Shown here piece by piece: positions 17,835-26,359 of a stretch of DNA of 50,541 bases (positions are counted from its first letter, which is position 1; the number at the start of each line of letters is the position of its first letter). The notes under the pieces were generated by a model. The model ran no database searches, had not been told where the DNA came from, and saw nothing but the letters and a program-made list of their open reading frames with translations. This stretch comes from Janthinobacterium sp. (lineage in GTDB: Bacteria; Pseudomonadota; Gammaproteobacteria; Burkholderiales; Chitinibacteraceae). The position numbers were made by a program, and so were the translations under genes. The stretch lies in NCBI GenBank assembly GCA_025360045.1, contig JANYCY010000058.1, positions 1 through 50,541 on the forward strand, written 5' to 3'.

Positions 17835-18662
17835 TTAACCAATCATTTCTTCCATTCCGCTGGCAAGATCTTTGGTTTCTACTAAGTGTGCGGTGAGTGT
17901 GTCGATATCTAGCTCAAGTGCATCAAGGGATGTGAGCGGCAATCTACTGGCCAGCGCTAAGAGATCCTCACTATTTTCTTCATCATGCGCAATATGCAGG
18001 GCGAGATGTAAAATATGACTTAATTTAGAACTGGGGTCTTGCTCACTTGGTGTGTTTTGAAATTTAATTGCCATTTGGATTTCTAAAGGGAAGTTCCAGC
18101 GACGCGCTAGCTCCTCCCCGACCATGACATAATCAAAGCCAATATTGTTGGTTTCAAGGGCTACGCGGTCTGCAGCGCCGTTTTCTACGTACTGATCAAT
18201 TTTTGCAGCCAACTCAGGGGCCACAATGTGGATCAGCATTTCGCCGATGCTATGGATCATGCCCGTGGTAAAAGCGATTTCACCATTGTATTTGCCATAT
18301 TTAGATAGCCATTTAGCCAGTGTTGCAACGCGTAGGCTGTGTTTCCAGAAGCGCTTACGATCAAAGCCAGGGGTGGTGATAAATGCGCCGGTTACGCCTG
18401 ACGCAACCACTAAGGTGCGTACGGTATTGAAACCAAGCACCACGACCGCTTCGTTGACGGAGGCAATTTGTCTGGATGCACCAAAGTGCGCAGAGTTGGC
18501 TAAACGTAGCACTTTGGCGGTAATGACTTGATCGAGGGCAATTTTCTTGGCAATCGTTTCGATATCGATATCGTCTTTGCTAAAGCTATCGATTAGCTCT
18601 TGAACAACTTTGGGGATTGTAGGTAGTTTGTGTGTTTGTTCGAAGACTTCTTCAAGTTTCAT
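17835..18662 (-). CDS. HDOD domain signalling protein
   Basis: A 275-residue cytoplasmic protein consisting of one HDOD domain, a relative of HD phosphohydrolases that usually lacks catalytic residues and acts in signalling or regulation. Recognised from LPTIPKVVQELIDSF, DQVITAKVLRLANSAHFGASRQIASVNEAVVVLGFNTVRTLVVASG and TTGMIHSIGEMLIH. ATG 18662 is chosen because GGGAG lies 7 bases upstream and the domain begins at once; an in-frame start at 18686 adds eight residues without a ribosome site. Single gene with terminators on both sides; partner not visible. Confidence 0.9.
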   Translation of the reverse strand: MKLEEVFEQTHKLPTIPKVVQELIDSFSKDDIDIETIAKKIALDQVITAKVLRLANSAHFGASRQIASVNEAVVVLGFNTVRTLVVASGVTGAFITTPGFDRKRFWKHSLRVATLAKWLSKYGKYNGEIAFTTGMIHSIGEMLIHIVAPELAAKIDQYVENGAADRVALETNNIGFDYVMVGEELARRWNFPLEIQMAIKFQNTPSEQDPSSKLSHILHLALHIAHDEENSEDLLALASRLPLTSLDALELDIDTLTAHLVETKDLASGMEEMIG

Positions 18663-18760
18663 GCTGCTCTCCCGTATTGCATGCATTTTTATGTTAATGC
18701 CGTCTTTATCCTAGAACAAGCCTAGGGTCTTCGCTAGCGAATCCAACTCTACAGATTTAA

Positions 18761-18789
18761 AAAAAAGGCGACGCAAGGGTCGCCTTTTT
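18761..18789. terminator. Terminator after the LivK-like gene
   Basis: AAAAAGGCGA (18762-18771) pairs with TCGCCTTTTT (18780-18789) around an 8-base loop. On the minus strand it lies 21 bases past the stop of the LivK-like gene. Confidence 0.85.
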
Positions 18790-18809
18790 AGATGACGCCT
18801 TAATGACGC

Positions 18810-20015
18810 TTACTTTGCTTCGCCTGCAACCACTTCAACGACTTCCCATTTGCCACCCTTTACTTGATAGACAGTAATCGGGCCGTTTTTAATGTCGCCT
18901 TTCTCATCAAAGCTGATGACGCCGGTCACACCCTTGTATTCGATTTTTTGTAGTTCAGGAAGATATTTTGCTGGCTCAGTAGAGCCCGCTTTCTTCATCG
19001 CTTCAATCATGACTTTAGTAGCGTCATAGTTGTAAGGTGCGTACAGGTTAACATCTACGCCAAATTTAGCTTTAAATTTAGTTAAAAACTCTACGCCGCC
19101 AGGCATGCTTTCTTTAGACTGGCCTGGGCTGGAAGACACCATGCCTTCAGAATCTGCACCGGCTAGTTTGATAAATTCAGGGGTCTGTGTGCCATCACCA
19201 CCCATAATTTTAGCGGTAAGACCGAGTTTTTTAGCTTGTTTTTTCAGCGGAGCCGCTTGAGCATCCATACCGCCGTAAAATACGAGATCAGGCTTTGCGC
19301 CCTTAATGCTGGTTAAAATTGCATTAAAGTCTGTTTCTTGATTGGTGGTGAATTCGCGTTTTACCACTTCAGCACCGGCGGCTTTGGCGGCTTTTTCAAA
19401 CTCATCCGCTAAGCCTTGGCCATAAGCGGTGCGGTCATCAATAATGGCGACTTTTTTAGCTGCTAGTTTTTTAACGGCAAAGTCACCCAATACTTTACCC
19501 TGCTGCGCATCATTGCTCATGACGCGGAAAGCTGATTTAAAGCCTTGAGCTGTGTAAGCAACAGCAGTTGCAGATGGGGAGATTTGTGGAATACCCGCAT
19601 CAGCATAAATCTTTGATGCAGGGATGGTGGTGCCGGAGTTCATATGGCCAATAATGCCAACGACTTTCATATCGACGAAGCGTTGAGCGACGGTAGTGGC
19701 GGTTTTAGGATCGGCTTGATCGTCTTCGGAAACCAGCTCGAATTTAACTTTCTTACCGCCAATATCTGCACCACCTTCGGCATTTACTTCGTCAATGGCC
19801 ATACGCGTGCCGTTTTCGTTGTCTTTACCAAAGTGAGCGTTATTGCCGGTGAGTGGTGCAGAGTGAGCGATTTTTACGCTGTCGCCGCTGTCGCTTGCGG
19901 GTTTTGCGGTTTCGGCCGCCGCTTGGCTAGCGACTTCTTTGGGGGCTTCTTGTTTGCCACAAGCGCCTAGGGTCAGAATGGCAGCCGCGATAAGGCTGTA
20001 TCGTGCAATCGTCAT
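18810..20015 (-). CDS. Branched-chain amino acid-type substrate-binding lipoprotein (LivK-like)
   Basis: A 401-residue type I periplasmic binding protein. The N-terminus MTIARYSLIAAAILTLGAC carries a lipobox with Cys19, so the mature protein is a membrane-anchored lipoprotein with an Ala/Ser/Pro-rich tether to residue about 45. The binding fold begins at VKIAHSAPLTGNNAHFGKDNENGTRMAIDEVNAEGG, typical of LivJ/LivK, and includes SATAVAYTAQGFKSAFRV and AIIDDRTAYGQGLADEFE. Ligand could be Leu/Ile/Val, another amino acid or an amide. AAGGAAT precedes ATG 20015. No livHMGF genes flank it, so it is an orphan binding protein here. Confidence 0.88.
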   Translation of the reverse strand: MTIARYSLIAAAILTLGACGKQEAPKEVASQAAAETAKPASDSGDSVKIAHSAPLTGNNAHFGKDNENGTRMAIDEVNAEGGADIGGKKVKFELVSEDDQADPKTATTVAQRFVDMKVVGIIGHMNSGTTIPASKIYADAGIPQISPSATAVAYTAQGFKSAFRVMSNDAQQGKVLGDFAVKKLAAKKVAIIDDRTAYGQGLADEFEKAAKAAGAEVVKREFTTNQETDFNAILTSIKGAKPDLVFYGGMDAQAAPLKKQAKKLGLTAKIMGGDGTQTPEFIKLAGADSEGMVSSSPGQSKESMPGGVEFLTKFKAKFGVDVNLYAPYNYDATKVMIEAMKKAGSTEPAKYLPELQKIEYKGVTGVISFDEKGDIKNGPITVYQVKGGKWEVVEVVAGEAK

Positions 20016-20179
20016 ATCTCTATTCCTTGGGGGTGAAAGTATTGCGTCGCAGGCCGATGCCTAGGCTATTAAAGGCTATTCGTGAGTTAGCTCGCAATCG
20101 AATTTCAGCAAACAGTGATCAGCTGTATCTAAGGCGCAACAGCGGTGTAAGAAGGAGTAAGGTGTTTCCCTTGTGATGT

Positions 20180-21151
20180 CTAAATAGAGAGATCAATTTG
20201 TTGCATATTGCCGCCACTGCCATCGTCTCTTAAATAAATGCCCGATGCACGTATCTGCCCTAGTTGCTCATTATGTTGACTATTTAAATCAAAATTAGTT
20301 GTGCTGTGCCCCAAAAAAAGTGCGCCTATCCCTTTGTCGCTGAGGCTAAGCAGCTGATCTTTGCCCGTATCATCTTTAATCCAGAGTTTTAATTGAGTAA
20401 AAACAGTATCGCCCTCATCGATCCAGCCGTTTTTATCTTCATCGTATTGGGCCAAATCAGCAAAGCCATCGCCACTTTGTGCGCCAAACAGCTCGCTGCC
20501 CTGATTGATTTTGCCATCGCCATTGCGGTCTAGCGCAAGAAAGGCGCTGCCTTGCTTTAGTAAGCTGATTTGCTGCTGCGAGCCATCACTACTGAGGTCA
20601 AAGCTAAACTTTTTGTCAGAAAGAGTCGCGGCAGGTGCTGCATAGTTAAGGACGAGCGGGTCTTTTTTTTGCTTGGCGGTCGCGCCTGCATAGCCAGCGG
20701 TTTGCGTGGAAAGCGAATAGCTGCGGCTTAAAGAAAGTTCAGCCGCAAATTGAATCTCCTTGCCATCGGCCGTTTTAACTTTGCCTTTGGCTTGAAACTG
20801 AGTGCTTTCTGTTTCTGAATAGGTCGATGCAGATTCAATTGAAAAGCCTGAGAGGCTAGAAGATGGATCTTCGCTTTTTCCTGCTTGATCAGCAGAGGAA
20901 GGCGCTTCTTCATCGAATCCCCAAAATTTGATTTCATAGCCAAAGATGCTTTCTAGCAGGCTTTTAATCAATGAAACACGCTGATCCATATTGTTAAAAG
21001 AGAGCCGATGGCGTGCTGTAGGGGAGATTTCAACGTCGGTACTGGGAGATGGCGCTTGGGCGGGCTGTAGATTTATCACAAATGATTGTTGTTGGTCTGC
21101 AGCAAATTGATGCTGAGCAGTCAGGCTAACTTGGCTGTGCGTGATGCGCAT
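20180..21151 (-). CDS. EF-hand-type calcium-binding protein of unknown function
   Basis: A 323-residue protein without signal peptide or membrane segments. Residues 208-220 (DRNGDGKINQGSE) and 237-248 (DEDKNGWIDEGD) are calcium-binding loops of the kind found in the C-terminal regions of large RTX-type exoproteins, where ALDRNGDG...ELFG is followed by GFADLAQYDEDKNG. The N-terminal 60 residues are polar and Gln-rich; the middle (100-190) is Ser/Thr-rich. It may be a free-standing relative of that module. GGAG precedes ATG 21151. Single gene; function and location not known. Confidence 0.75.
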   Translation of the reverse strand: MRITHSQVSLTAQHQFAADQQQSFVINLQPAQAPSPSTDVEISPTARHRLSFNNMDQRVSLIKSLLESIFGYEIKFWGFDEEAPSSADQAGKSEDPSSSLSGFSIESASTYSETESTQFQAKGKVKTADGKEIQFAAELSLSRSYSLSTQTAGYAGATAKQKKDPLVLNYAAPAATLSDKKFSFDLSSDGSQQQISLLKQGSAFLALDRNGDGKINQGSELFGAQSGDGFADLAQYDEDKNGWIDEGDTVFTQLKLWIKDDTGKDQLLSLSDKGIGALFLGHSTTNFDLNSQHNEQLGQIRASGIYLRDDGSGGNMQQIDLSI

Positions 21152-21201
21152 GATGGCGGCTCCAGAGTATCCCTCTCTTGTCGACTTGCGACATTGCTTA
21201 T

Positions 21202-21876
21202 TTAGAGTAGGCCGAGTTCTGCCATCGAGATGACCTGATGCGCGGCAACAATGCAGTGGTCGAGTAAGCTCACGTCGATTATTTCTAATGTACTGCGTAA
21301 TTGTTGGGTGATGTGGATATCTGCATCAGATGGCTGGGGGCTGCCGGAGGGATGATTGTGCGCCACGATCACGGCGGCCGCATTGAGCGTTAAAGCACGC
21401 CTTGCCACCTCGCGTGGGTAAATGCGGGTTTCAGAGAGCGTGCCTTTAAAGAGCGTTTCGGCGCTGATAAGCTGGTGGGCGGTGTTTAAAAATAGCGCGT
21501 GAAATTCTTCATGGTCCAGCCCGCGTAGCCGTAGTTTTAAAAAGGCTTTCACCGATGTGGGTGAGGTAAAAGCATCATTGCTGCGCAGCTCCTCGCTGAG
21601 TGCACGCTTGGACATTTCGAGCACGGCTTGCAGTTGGCAGTATTTGGCTGAGCCTATGCCATGAACTTGGCAGAGTACATCGTGCGGCGCGTGGAATAGC
21701 TTTTCTAAGCTGCCAAAATGGAGCAATAAATCTCGAGCTAAATCGACCGCACTTTTGCCTTTGACGCCCACGCGTAAAAATAGCGCCAGCAGCTCAGCAT
21801 CGCTCAGCTTCTCCACACCATGGGCCAGTAGTTTTTCTCTGGGACGCTCGTCTTCGGGCCAGTCGGTGATTGCCAT
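21202..21876 (-). CDS. radC: RadC/JAB-domain DNA repair family protein
   Basis: A 224-residue protein of the RadC (YeeS/YicR) family. An N-terminal UPF0758 region with a helix-hairpin-helix (VHGIGSAKYCQL, residues 71-82) is followed by a JAB/MPN metalloprotease-like domain with HNHPSGSPQPSDAD at 173-186, the zinc-binding pattern. The old repair role of RadC is doubtful and its real activity is not established. ATG 21876 is chosen as the family starts MAITDWPEDERPREKLL; another in-frame ATG at 21891 is possible, and neither has a strong Shine-Dalgarno. Confidence 0.93.
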   Translation of the reverse strand: MAITDWPEDERPREKLLAHGVEKLSDAELLALFLRVGVKGKSAVDLARDLLLHFGSLEKLFHAPHDVLCQVHGIGSAKYCQLQAVLEMSKRALSEELRSNDAFTSPTSVKAFLKLRLRGLDHEEFHALFLNTAHQLISAETLFKGTLSETRIYPREVARRALTLNAAAVIVAHNHPSGSPQPSDADIHITQQLRSTLEIIDVSLLDHCIVAAHQVISMAELGLL

Positions 21877-21958
21877 CAGTAAAGATATCATTAAGAAGAT
21901 GTTTTTAGTGTAGGGCTGTTTAAGTGCTGATGCTGGCTCTGTGTGATATCAGCCCGTA

Positions 21959-22252
21959 CTAAGTAGTCGGTTTAAGCATCCATTGCAGGGTGATCGGCGT
22001 TTTTTTGGTGAGTAAATCGATATGGCTATCGAGCACTTCAATGACGCGCCGTGCTGCATCATCAGAATCGCCATAGCATTGAATACTGAGCGTTGTGGAT
22101 TTGCAGAGCAGCGTACAGCCGCCATAGGGGAACGCAACTTTGCCGTTGAATTCATCCATTTCTACCGGAACTTTGCGAGCAAAGTGTTTGCAAAGCTTAA
22201 ATAGATAGCGGCTTGCTTCTGGCGTATCTAAATGGGTTTGATAAGTAATCAT
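21959..22252 (-). CDS. DUF2218 family protein
   Basis: A 97-residue protein matching the DUF2218 pattern: ASRYLFKLCKHFARKVPVE near the N-terminus, then a central strand region and a C-terminal helix. Members are small, cytoplasmic and often lie near iron or haem uptake genes, as here, directly downstream of a TonB-dependent receptor on the same strand (159 bases with hairpins between). Function not established. Confidence 0.8.
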   Translation of the reverse strand: MITYQTHLDTPEASRYLFKLCKHFARKVPVEMDEFNGKVAFPYGGCTLLCKSTTLSIQCYGDSDDAARRVIEVLDSHIDLLTKKTPITLQWMLKPTT

Positions 22253-22321
22253 CGGGCTTCTTTATCATGAGGGGGGATAGGACGCACTCGAAGCGAAGCG
22301 CAGTGCGCCATAAGCAGAGGG

Positions 22322-22377
22322 TGCATAGGGTGTGCAACGATTTGCGCACCCTATGCAAAACCAAACGTTGTTTGGTT
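22322..22377. terminator. Two adjacent hairpins after the TonB receptor gene
   Basis: TGCATAGGGTG (22322-22332) pairs with CACCCTATGCA (22347-22357), extended inward to about 15 pairs. Next to it AACCAAAC (22359-22366) pairs with GTTTGGTT (22370-22377) around a 3-base loop; on the minus strand this second one is followed by TTTTGC. They lie 35 bases past the receptor's stop and probably end its transcript. Confidence 0.65.
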
Positions 22378-22411
22378 TGTGGTTTTTAGATCGTTATTTC
22401 GAGCGATGCGT

Positions 22412-24373
22412 TTAGAACTTGTAACTGGCTTCTAAGCGCACATCACGGCCTGCTTCTGGGTGGCCTAGTACTTTTTTCAGGCGACCATGGTAGGCGAAGG
22501 TGGCTTGATCGTAGTACTGCTGATCAAAGAGGTTTTTTACCGATAAACGCACGGTGAGCGTGTCTTTATTCAGCGGTAGCCAGTTCACATAAACATCGTT
22601 CACGCCATAACCTGCCTTGGTGAGCGAGGCGCTGCTTGCTACAGGCTGGTAATCCAATGCTTCAACAAAGCGGCCTTGCCAGCCTAGCTGTACACCGTAG
22701 GCAGGCATGTCGTAGGCGGCATAGGTGGTCCAGCTGCGTCCATAGCTGGTGCCTAAGCCTTGATTGCCATCATTAAAGGCTTTGCCATCGCGGTCTGAAT
22801 CACTTTTTGCGACCGATGCACCAAGGCGTAGGCTGCCGAGTTGGTAATCTGTGCTGAGCTCATAACCGGTGATTTCGGCGTCACCGGTGTTTGTTCTGCA
22901 ATCCGCTTCCGCGCTGCATTCGGCAACATCAATAAAGTTTTTGATGCGCTGCTTGAATAAATTCCCGCTTAACTTAAAGCCATTTTGGGCGAAGACAAAG
23001 CCGATTTCGGTATTGCTGGCTTTTTCTGCCTCAATTTTCGGCGCGTTTTTCCATTCGATCATATCAAGCAAAAAGACTTCATTAAGGCCTGCGCCACGCA
23101 GCGCTTGAGCATAGCCTGCTTTAAGTAAGAGGCTGTCGCTGACTTGTACGCTTACGCCTGCGCTTGGCGAAAAGCCATCGCTTTTAAAATTTTGCTGATG
23201 ATTGTCGGTGTAGTTGTATCGATCGTAACGCAGCCCTGCAGAAAAGTTGATCTTGCCAAAATCGAGCAGGCCTTCAACATAGCCACCGGCAATTTTATTT
23301 TCTTCTTGGCCGCTGCCGGTATTGCCGTAAGGGTTACGGATTTGATTGGTTTGCGAGCTTTCCTTGCGCAAATTCATCCCGTACTTAATAAGGTGATCGC
23401 CGATGGCGCTTTTTAGGGCGATATCTAAGCCTTGGGTAGTGAGCGATTCGCTGCTATATGCGCCGGTGGTGCGATCGCCTTCTACTTTAGATTGGTAAAG
23501 CGTTGATTCAATGCGTGCAATCGGGCCAAAGCCACTGCCATCGTATTTAAGTGTAGTGGTATTGCGCAGCAGGCTTTGTGGCATGGCTTCATTGGGCAAG
23601 ACAGGGTGTTTGAAACCCACCATATTGGCGCGTAAATAACGGGTGCCTTTATCTTCGCTGGCTTGATGATTGATCGAGAGGCGTTGATTTTCGGCCAGAT
23701 TTAGGCCTAATTTAAATAAGAGATTGCGCTGTTCAGAGCCAGAATTGATTTCTTCTACACCGCTGCCGCTTTTGTAATCAGCCAGATCAAGATGGCTGGC
23801 AGATAATAAGGCGTCCACGCTGCCAAAGCGGCCATAGACGGTTGCGCCGGTTTTCCAGCCGTCATTACTCATGACGCTGCCCGACAAAATAGCCCCTGTA
23901 TTCTGGCCTTCCCGCAATAGATCTGCCGCATCAACAGTCAGTACGCGCATCGCACCGCCTAAAGCGCCAGGGCCTGCGCTGGCCGCTGCGGTGCCTTTTT
24001 CTACTTCCACCCGTTTAATTAAAGCAGGGTCAATGATCAGCGCGCTTTGGTGGTGATAGAGATGGTTGTTTTGCGTTGCACCATCTACCGATACATTGAG
24101 CAGTGCTTCTTCTACGCCGCGCACATACATTTTTTGTGCTACAGGGCTGCCACCCCCGCTGATGCTGATTTCTGCATCATTGCGAAACACATCGTGCAAA
24201 TCACGTGCTTGGCTTTTTTGCAGCTCGCTGCGGCTAATCACACTATCTTGGGTTGGGGTTTGTGCTTCAACTTGCACGGCTGGGAGTTGCACTATGTTTT
24301 CGGCATAAACATTAAATGCCAGTGGCAATAAAGCCACTAAGGCGCGGACAGGAAGAGGGGGTAAGGTCAACAT
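22412..24373 (-). CDS. TonB-dependent outer membrane receptor
   Basis: A 653-residue outer-membrane transporter. Signal peptide to about residue 25 (MLTLPPLPVRALVALLPLAFNVYA), a possible TonB box (LPAVQVEA), a plug domain with DLHDVFRNDAEISISGGG, YVRGVEE and VEVEKGTAAASAGPGALGGAMRV, then a 22-strand barrel ending in the aromatic LEASYKF. A Fur-box-like site and a PchR-like regulator upstream point to iron, haem or a siderophore; the FRAP/NPNL haem-receptor motif is not clear (ALRGAGLNEVF instead), so the ligand is open. ATG 24373 follows GGAG by 5 bases. Divergent from the AraC-type gene. Confidence 0.9.
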   Translation of the reverse strand: MLTLPPLPVRALVALLPLAFNVYAENIVQLPAVQVEAQTPTQDSVISRSELQKSQARDLHDVFRNDAEISISGGGSPVAQKMYVRGVEEALLNVSVDGATQNNHLYHHQSALIIDPALIKRVEVEKGTAAASAGPGALGGAMRVLTVDAADLLREGQNTGAILSGSVMSNDGWKTGATVYGRFGSVDALLSASHLDLADYKSGSGVEEINSGSEQRNLLFKLGLNLAENQRLSINHQASEDKGTRYLRANMVGFKHPVLPNEAMPQSLLRNTTTLKYDGSGFGPIARIESTLYQSKVEGDRTTGAYSSESLTTQGLDIALKSAIGDHLIKYGMNLRKESSQTNQIRNPYGNTGSGQEENKIAGGYVEGLLDFGKINFSAGLRYDRYNYTDNHQQNFKSDGFSPSAGVSVQVSDSLLLKAGYAQALRGAGLNEVFLLDMIEWKNAPKIEAEKASNTEIGFVFAQNGFKLSGNLFKQRIKNFIDVAECSAEADCRTNTGDAEITGYELSTDYQLGSLRLGASVAKSDSDRDGKAFNDGNQGLGTSYGRSWTTYAAYDMPAYGVQLGWQGRFVEALDYQPVASSASLTKAGYGVNDVYVNWLPLNKDTLTVRLSVKNLFDQQYYDQATFAYHGRLKKVLGHPEAGRDVRLEASYKF

Positions 24374-24402
24374 CAAAGCTCCATCAGCATTCTTATCTTT
24401 CA

Positions 24403-24421
24403 GATGAGAATGATTTTCATT
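24403..24421. promoter_or_regulatory. Fur-box-like operator between receptor and AraC-type regulator
   Basis: GATGAGAATGATTTTCATT resembles the 19-base Fur consensus, with an imperfect inverted repeat (TGAGAA against TTTTCA). It lies 30 bases before the receptor start and 115 bases before the regulator start, in the right place to repress either with iron. Found by eye. Confidence 0.65.
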
Positions 24422-24536
24422 AGAATGTTGGCATTCTCACATAAGCCGTGCTGGATGTCCTTTGTGCGCGGCAACAAAAGCTTTGTGCTAACGGCAAATC
24501 TCCCTTGCGTTTTGCGGTTTTAATAAGAGGTTTGAA

Positions 24537-25481
24537 ATGGGTAAGAGCGATATTAATTTTCATCAGGCAGATCTGGCCCGCTTATTTGGTGATGACGCAC
24601 AGCACGAAGTGACTCGGCAAGAAGGCCCGCTGCTGCGTGGTCGCTTTGTGGTGGAGGATCTGCGGCCGGGCTTAGCATTGCATGGCAATGAGATTGAATT
24701 TTTGCAGGCGCATCAAAGTGAAGGCCCGCTTAGCCCCGGCCTGAGGCTGATTCTGATGCTGGAAGGAAAAGTGGACGCCCGCTTTGGCGCTTTGCCACTA
24801 GAGCTAGGTGCTGGCAATCGCTGTTTGCTGCTGTCTACGACGGAAGATGAGTATTTGCAGCGGAGTATTCATCAGCCGGGGCAACAGCGTCAGGTGGTGA
24901 TTGCTTTAGAGCCTAGTTGGTTTGAGGACGGGGGCTTATCTGGCATGGCTGATTTTAAAAAGCTTGCCCAGTTTTGCTCGCAGCACCTAGCGCATCGCAA
25001 ACTAGCGCCTAGTCGCCAAATACTCCAATTGGCAGAAGGCCTATTGCAGCCCGCGCATCGCACACCTTATCTGCATAAAATCCATTGCGAATGCAGTGCG
25101 CTAGAGCTGATTCTGGCGGCACTTGGCGAGCTTCATCACGTTATCCCTATGAAACCTCGCTCGCGTAGCCGTGTGGCGCAACTGCTGGAATTATTACAAT
25201 CAGATGCTGCTGGCTCAATGTCACTAGAACAAATGGCCTTGGCTTTGGGCAGCAATGCTACAACGTTGCAAAGGGAGTTTCGAGCCGTGCATGGCATCAG
25301 TATTTTTGCTTGGCTGCGTCGTCATAAATTACAAGAAGCTCGCCAAACATTAGAAAGTGAAATATGCAGTGTGCTGGATGCGGCGCTCTTGGCGGGCTAT
25401 AGCAACCCCGCTAACTTTGCGACCGCGTTTAAGCGCGAATTTGGCTTTACACCAAGGCAGGTGGGGCAAGGGCGTGTTTAG
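24537..25481 (+). CDS. AraC-family regulator, PchR-like
   Basis: A 314-residue cytoplasmic transcription factor. The N-terminal half is a sensor domain with the PchR-like pattern (LRPGLALHGNEIEFL, LSPGLRLILMLEGKVDARFG, PSWFED). The C-terminal AraC DNA-binding domain, about residues 215-310, has two helix-turn-helix units (MSLEQMALALGSNATTLQREFRAVHGISIFAWLRRHKLQEAR and SVLDAALLAGYSNPANFATAFKREFGFTPRQ). PchR-type regulators are turned on by a ferri-siderophore and activate its receptor gene. The divergent receptor is the probable target. AAGAGG precedes ATG 24537. Confidence 0.9.
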   Translation: MGKSDINFHQADLARLFGDDAQHEVTRQEGPLLRGRFVVEDLRPGLALHGNEIEFLQAHQSEGPLSPGLRLILMLEGKVDARFGALPLELGAGNRCLLLSTTEDEYLQRSIHQPGQQRQVVIALEPSWFEDGGLSGMADFKKLAQFCSQHLAHRKLAPSRQILQLAEGLLQPAHRTPYLHKIHCECSALELILAALGELHHVIPMKPRSRSRVAQLLELLQSDAAGSMSLEQMALALGSNATTLQREFRAVHGISIFAWLRRHKLQEARQTLESEICSVLDAALLAGYSNPANFATAFKREFGFTPRQVGQGRV

Positions 25482-25520
25482 CCTTGCCCTATACACATCA
25501 CTAAAGTCAATGAGATGCTT

Positions 25521-25636
25521 TTGTAGGATGGGTGGAGCCGTTCTGCGTGCGAGGCTTGCCTCGCTCAGCGATTTAGGCGATACCCATCAGAGTAGCTGCG
25601 TTGATGGGTATCGCTTCGCTCAACCCCATCCTACAA
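25521..25636. repeat. Composite palindromic intergenic repeat
   Basis: Ends are inverted repeats: TTGTAGGATGGG (25521-25532) and CCCATCCTACAA (25625-25636). Inside are a small hairpin (GCGAGG 25549-25554 with CCTCGC 25559-25564) and a 13-base stem GCGATACCCATCA (25577-25589) with its complement at 25602-25614. No coding. It sits between the AraC gene and the convergent PEP-CTERM gene, resembles dispersed bacterial GTAGGGTGGG-type repeats, and shares its end with 32644-32655. Confidence 0.8.
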
Positions 25637-25665
25637 GACGCTCTTAACTTAATGCGCTCAAATTT

Positions 25666-26310
25666 TTAGCAAATTTGCTGTTGTTTGCGGCGTGTAATCA
25701 CCCCAAGTAAGCCCATTAAAAGCAAGGCGTAGCTTGCTGGCTCGGGCACGGGTGATGTTACGCCGACGGCGACATTGCTGATGCCTAGCAAGGCGCGATT
25801 CTCGGCGGCTTCAAGGCTAAAGTTGGTGAAGTACTCCTCTGCACTATCGGTTTTAAATCCCTTGAATGTGAGCTGCTCTGAGCCGTTTGCTAGGCTGATC
25901 CCCGTAAAACGGTAGCTATGCAAGTTGGTGTTGATGGTAAAGCTCGCTAGTCCTGCCGTGATGGCCGCATCAAATCCAAACAGGCTGTAGGGCGTGCTGG
26001 ATGCGATTTGACCGGTGATGGGAGAGAAGTATTCATCAGATAAAACGGTTTGCTTATTCCCTATCGAGTAAGGTGTGCCACTGCCTATGGTGATGTTTTC
26101 TTGTGAGGTATAGGTGATATCACCGAGGCTAAATGGCGTGCCGGGATAGTTGAAGCCATCACCAAAATCGTCGAAATGGCTGTTGTAATGGATTTTGCCT
26201 TGTGCGTTAAAGAAGCTGCGATCATTAAACGTGGAGATACTTGCCGATGCGTTGATGCTAAAGGCGGCCAAGCAGAGGCCAAGAGTGAGCTGTTTTAAAC
26301 GAGTTTGCAT
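25666..26310 (-). CDS. PEP-CTERM sorting-domain secreted protein
   Basis: A 214-residue secreted protein with a signal peptide (MQTRLKQLTLGLCLAAFSINASA, cleavage near 23) and a C-terminal PEP-CTERM tripartite signal: VPEP, a hydrophobic segment (ASYALLLMGLLGVI) and a basic tail (TRRKQQ). In other species such tails are processed by exosortase (EpsH/XrtA), linked to exopolysaccharide production. The body is beta-rich, aromatic and of no recognised family. It is 49 bases downstream of the phospholipase C gene on the same strand, but a hairpin lies between. No exosortase gene is in the window. Confidence 0.9.
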   Translation of the reverse strand: MQTRLKQLTLGLCLAAFSINASASISTFNDRSFFNAQGKIHYNSHFDDFGDGFNYPGTPFSLGDITYTSQENITIGSGTPYSIGNKQTVLSDEYFSPITGQIASSTPYSLFGFDAAITAGLASFTINTNLHSYRFTGISLANGSEQLTFKGFKTDSAEEYFTNFSLEAAENRALLGISNVAVGVTSPVPEPASYALLLMGLLGVITRRKQQQIC

Positions 26311-26331
26311 AGGGTTCTCAAAAGAAATTGA

Positions 26332-26352
26332 GCGCCCCTTTATCTGGGGCGC
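26332..26352. terminator. Hairpin after the phospholipase C gene
   Basis: GCGCCCC (26332-26338) pairs with GGGGCGC (26346-26352) around a 7-base loop. On the minus strand it follows the phospholipase stop closely, but the T run is weak (TCAATTTCTTTT), so it may be a partial terminator ahead of the PEP-CTERM gene. Confidence 0.55.
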
Positions 26353-26359
26353 GTTTTGA

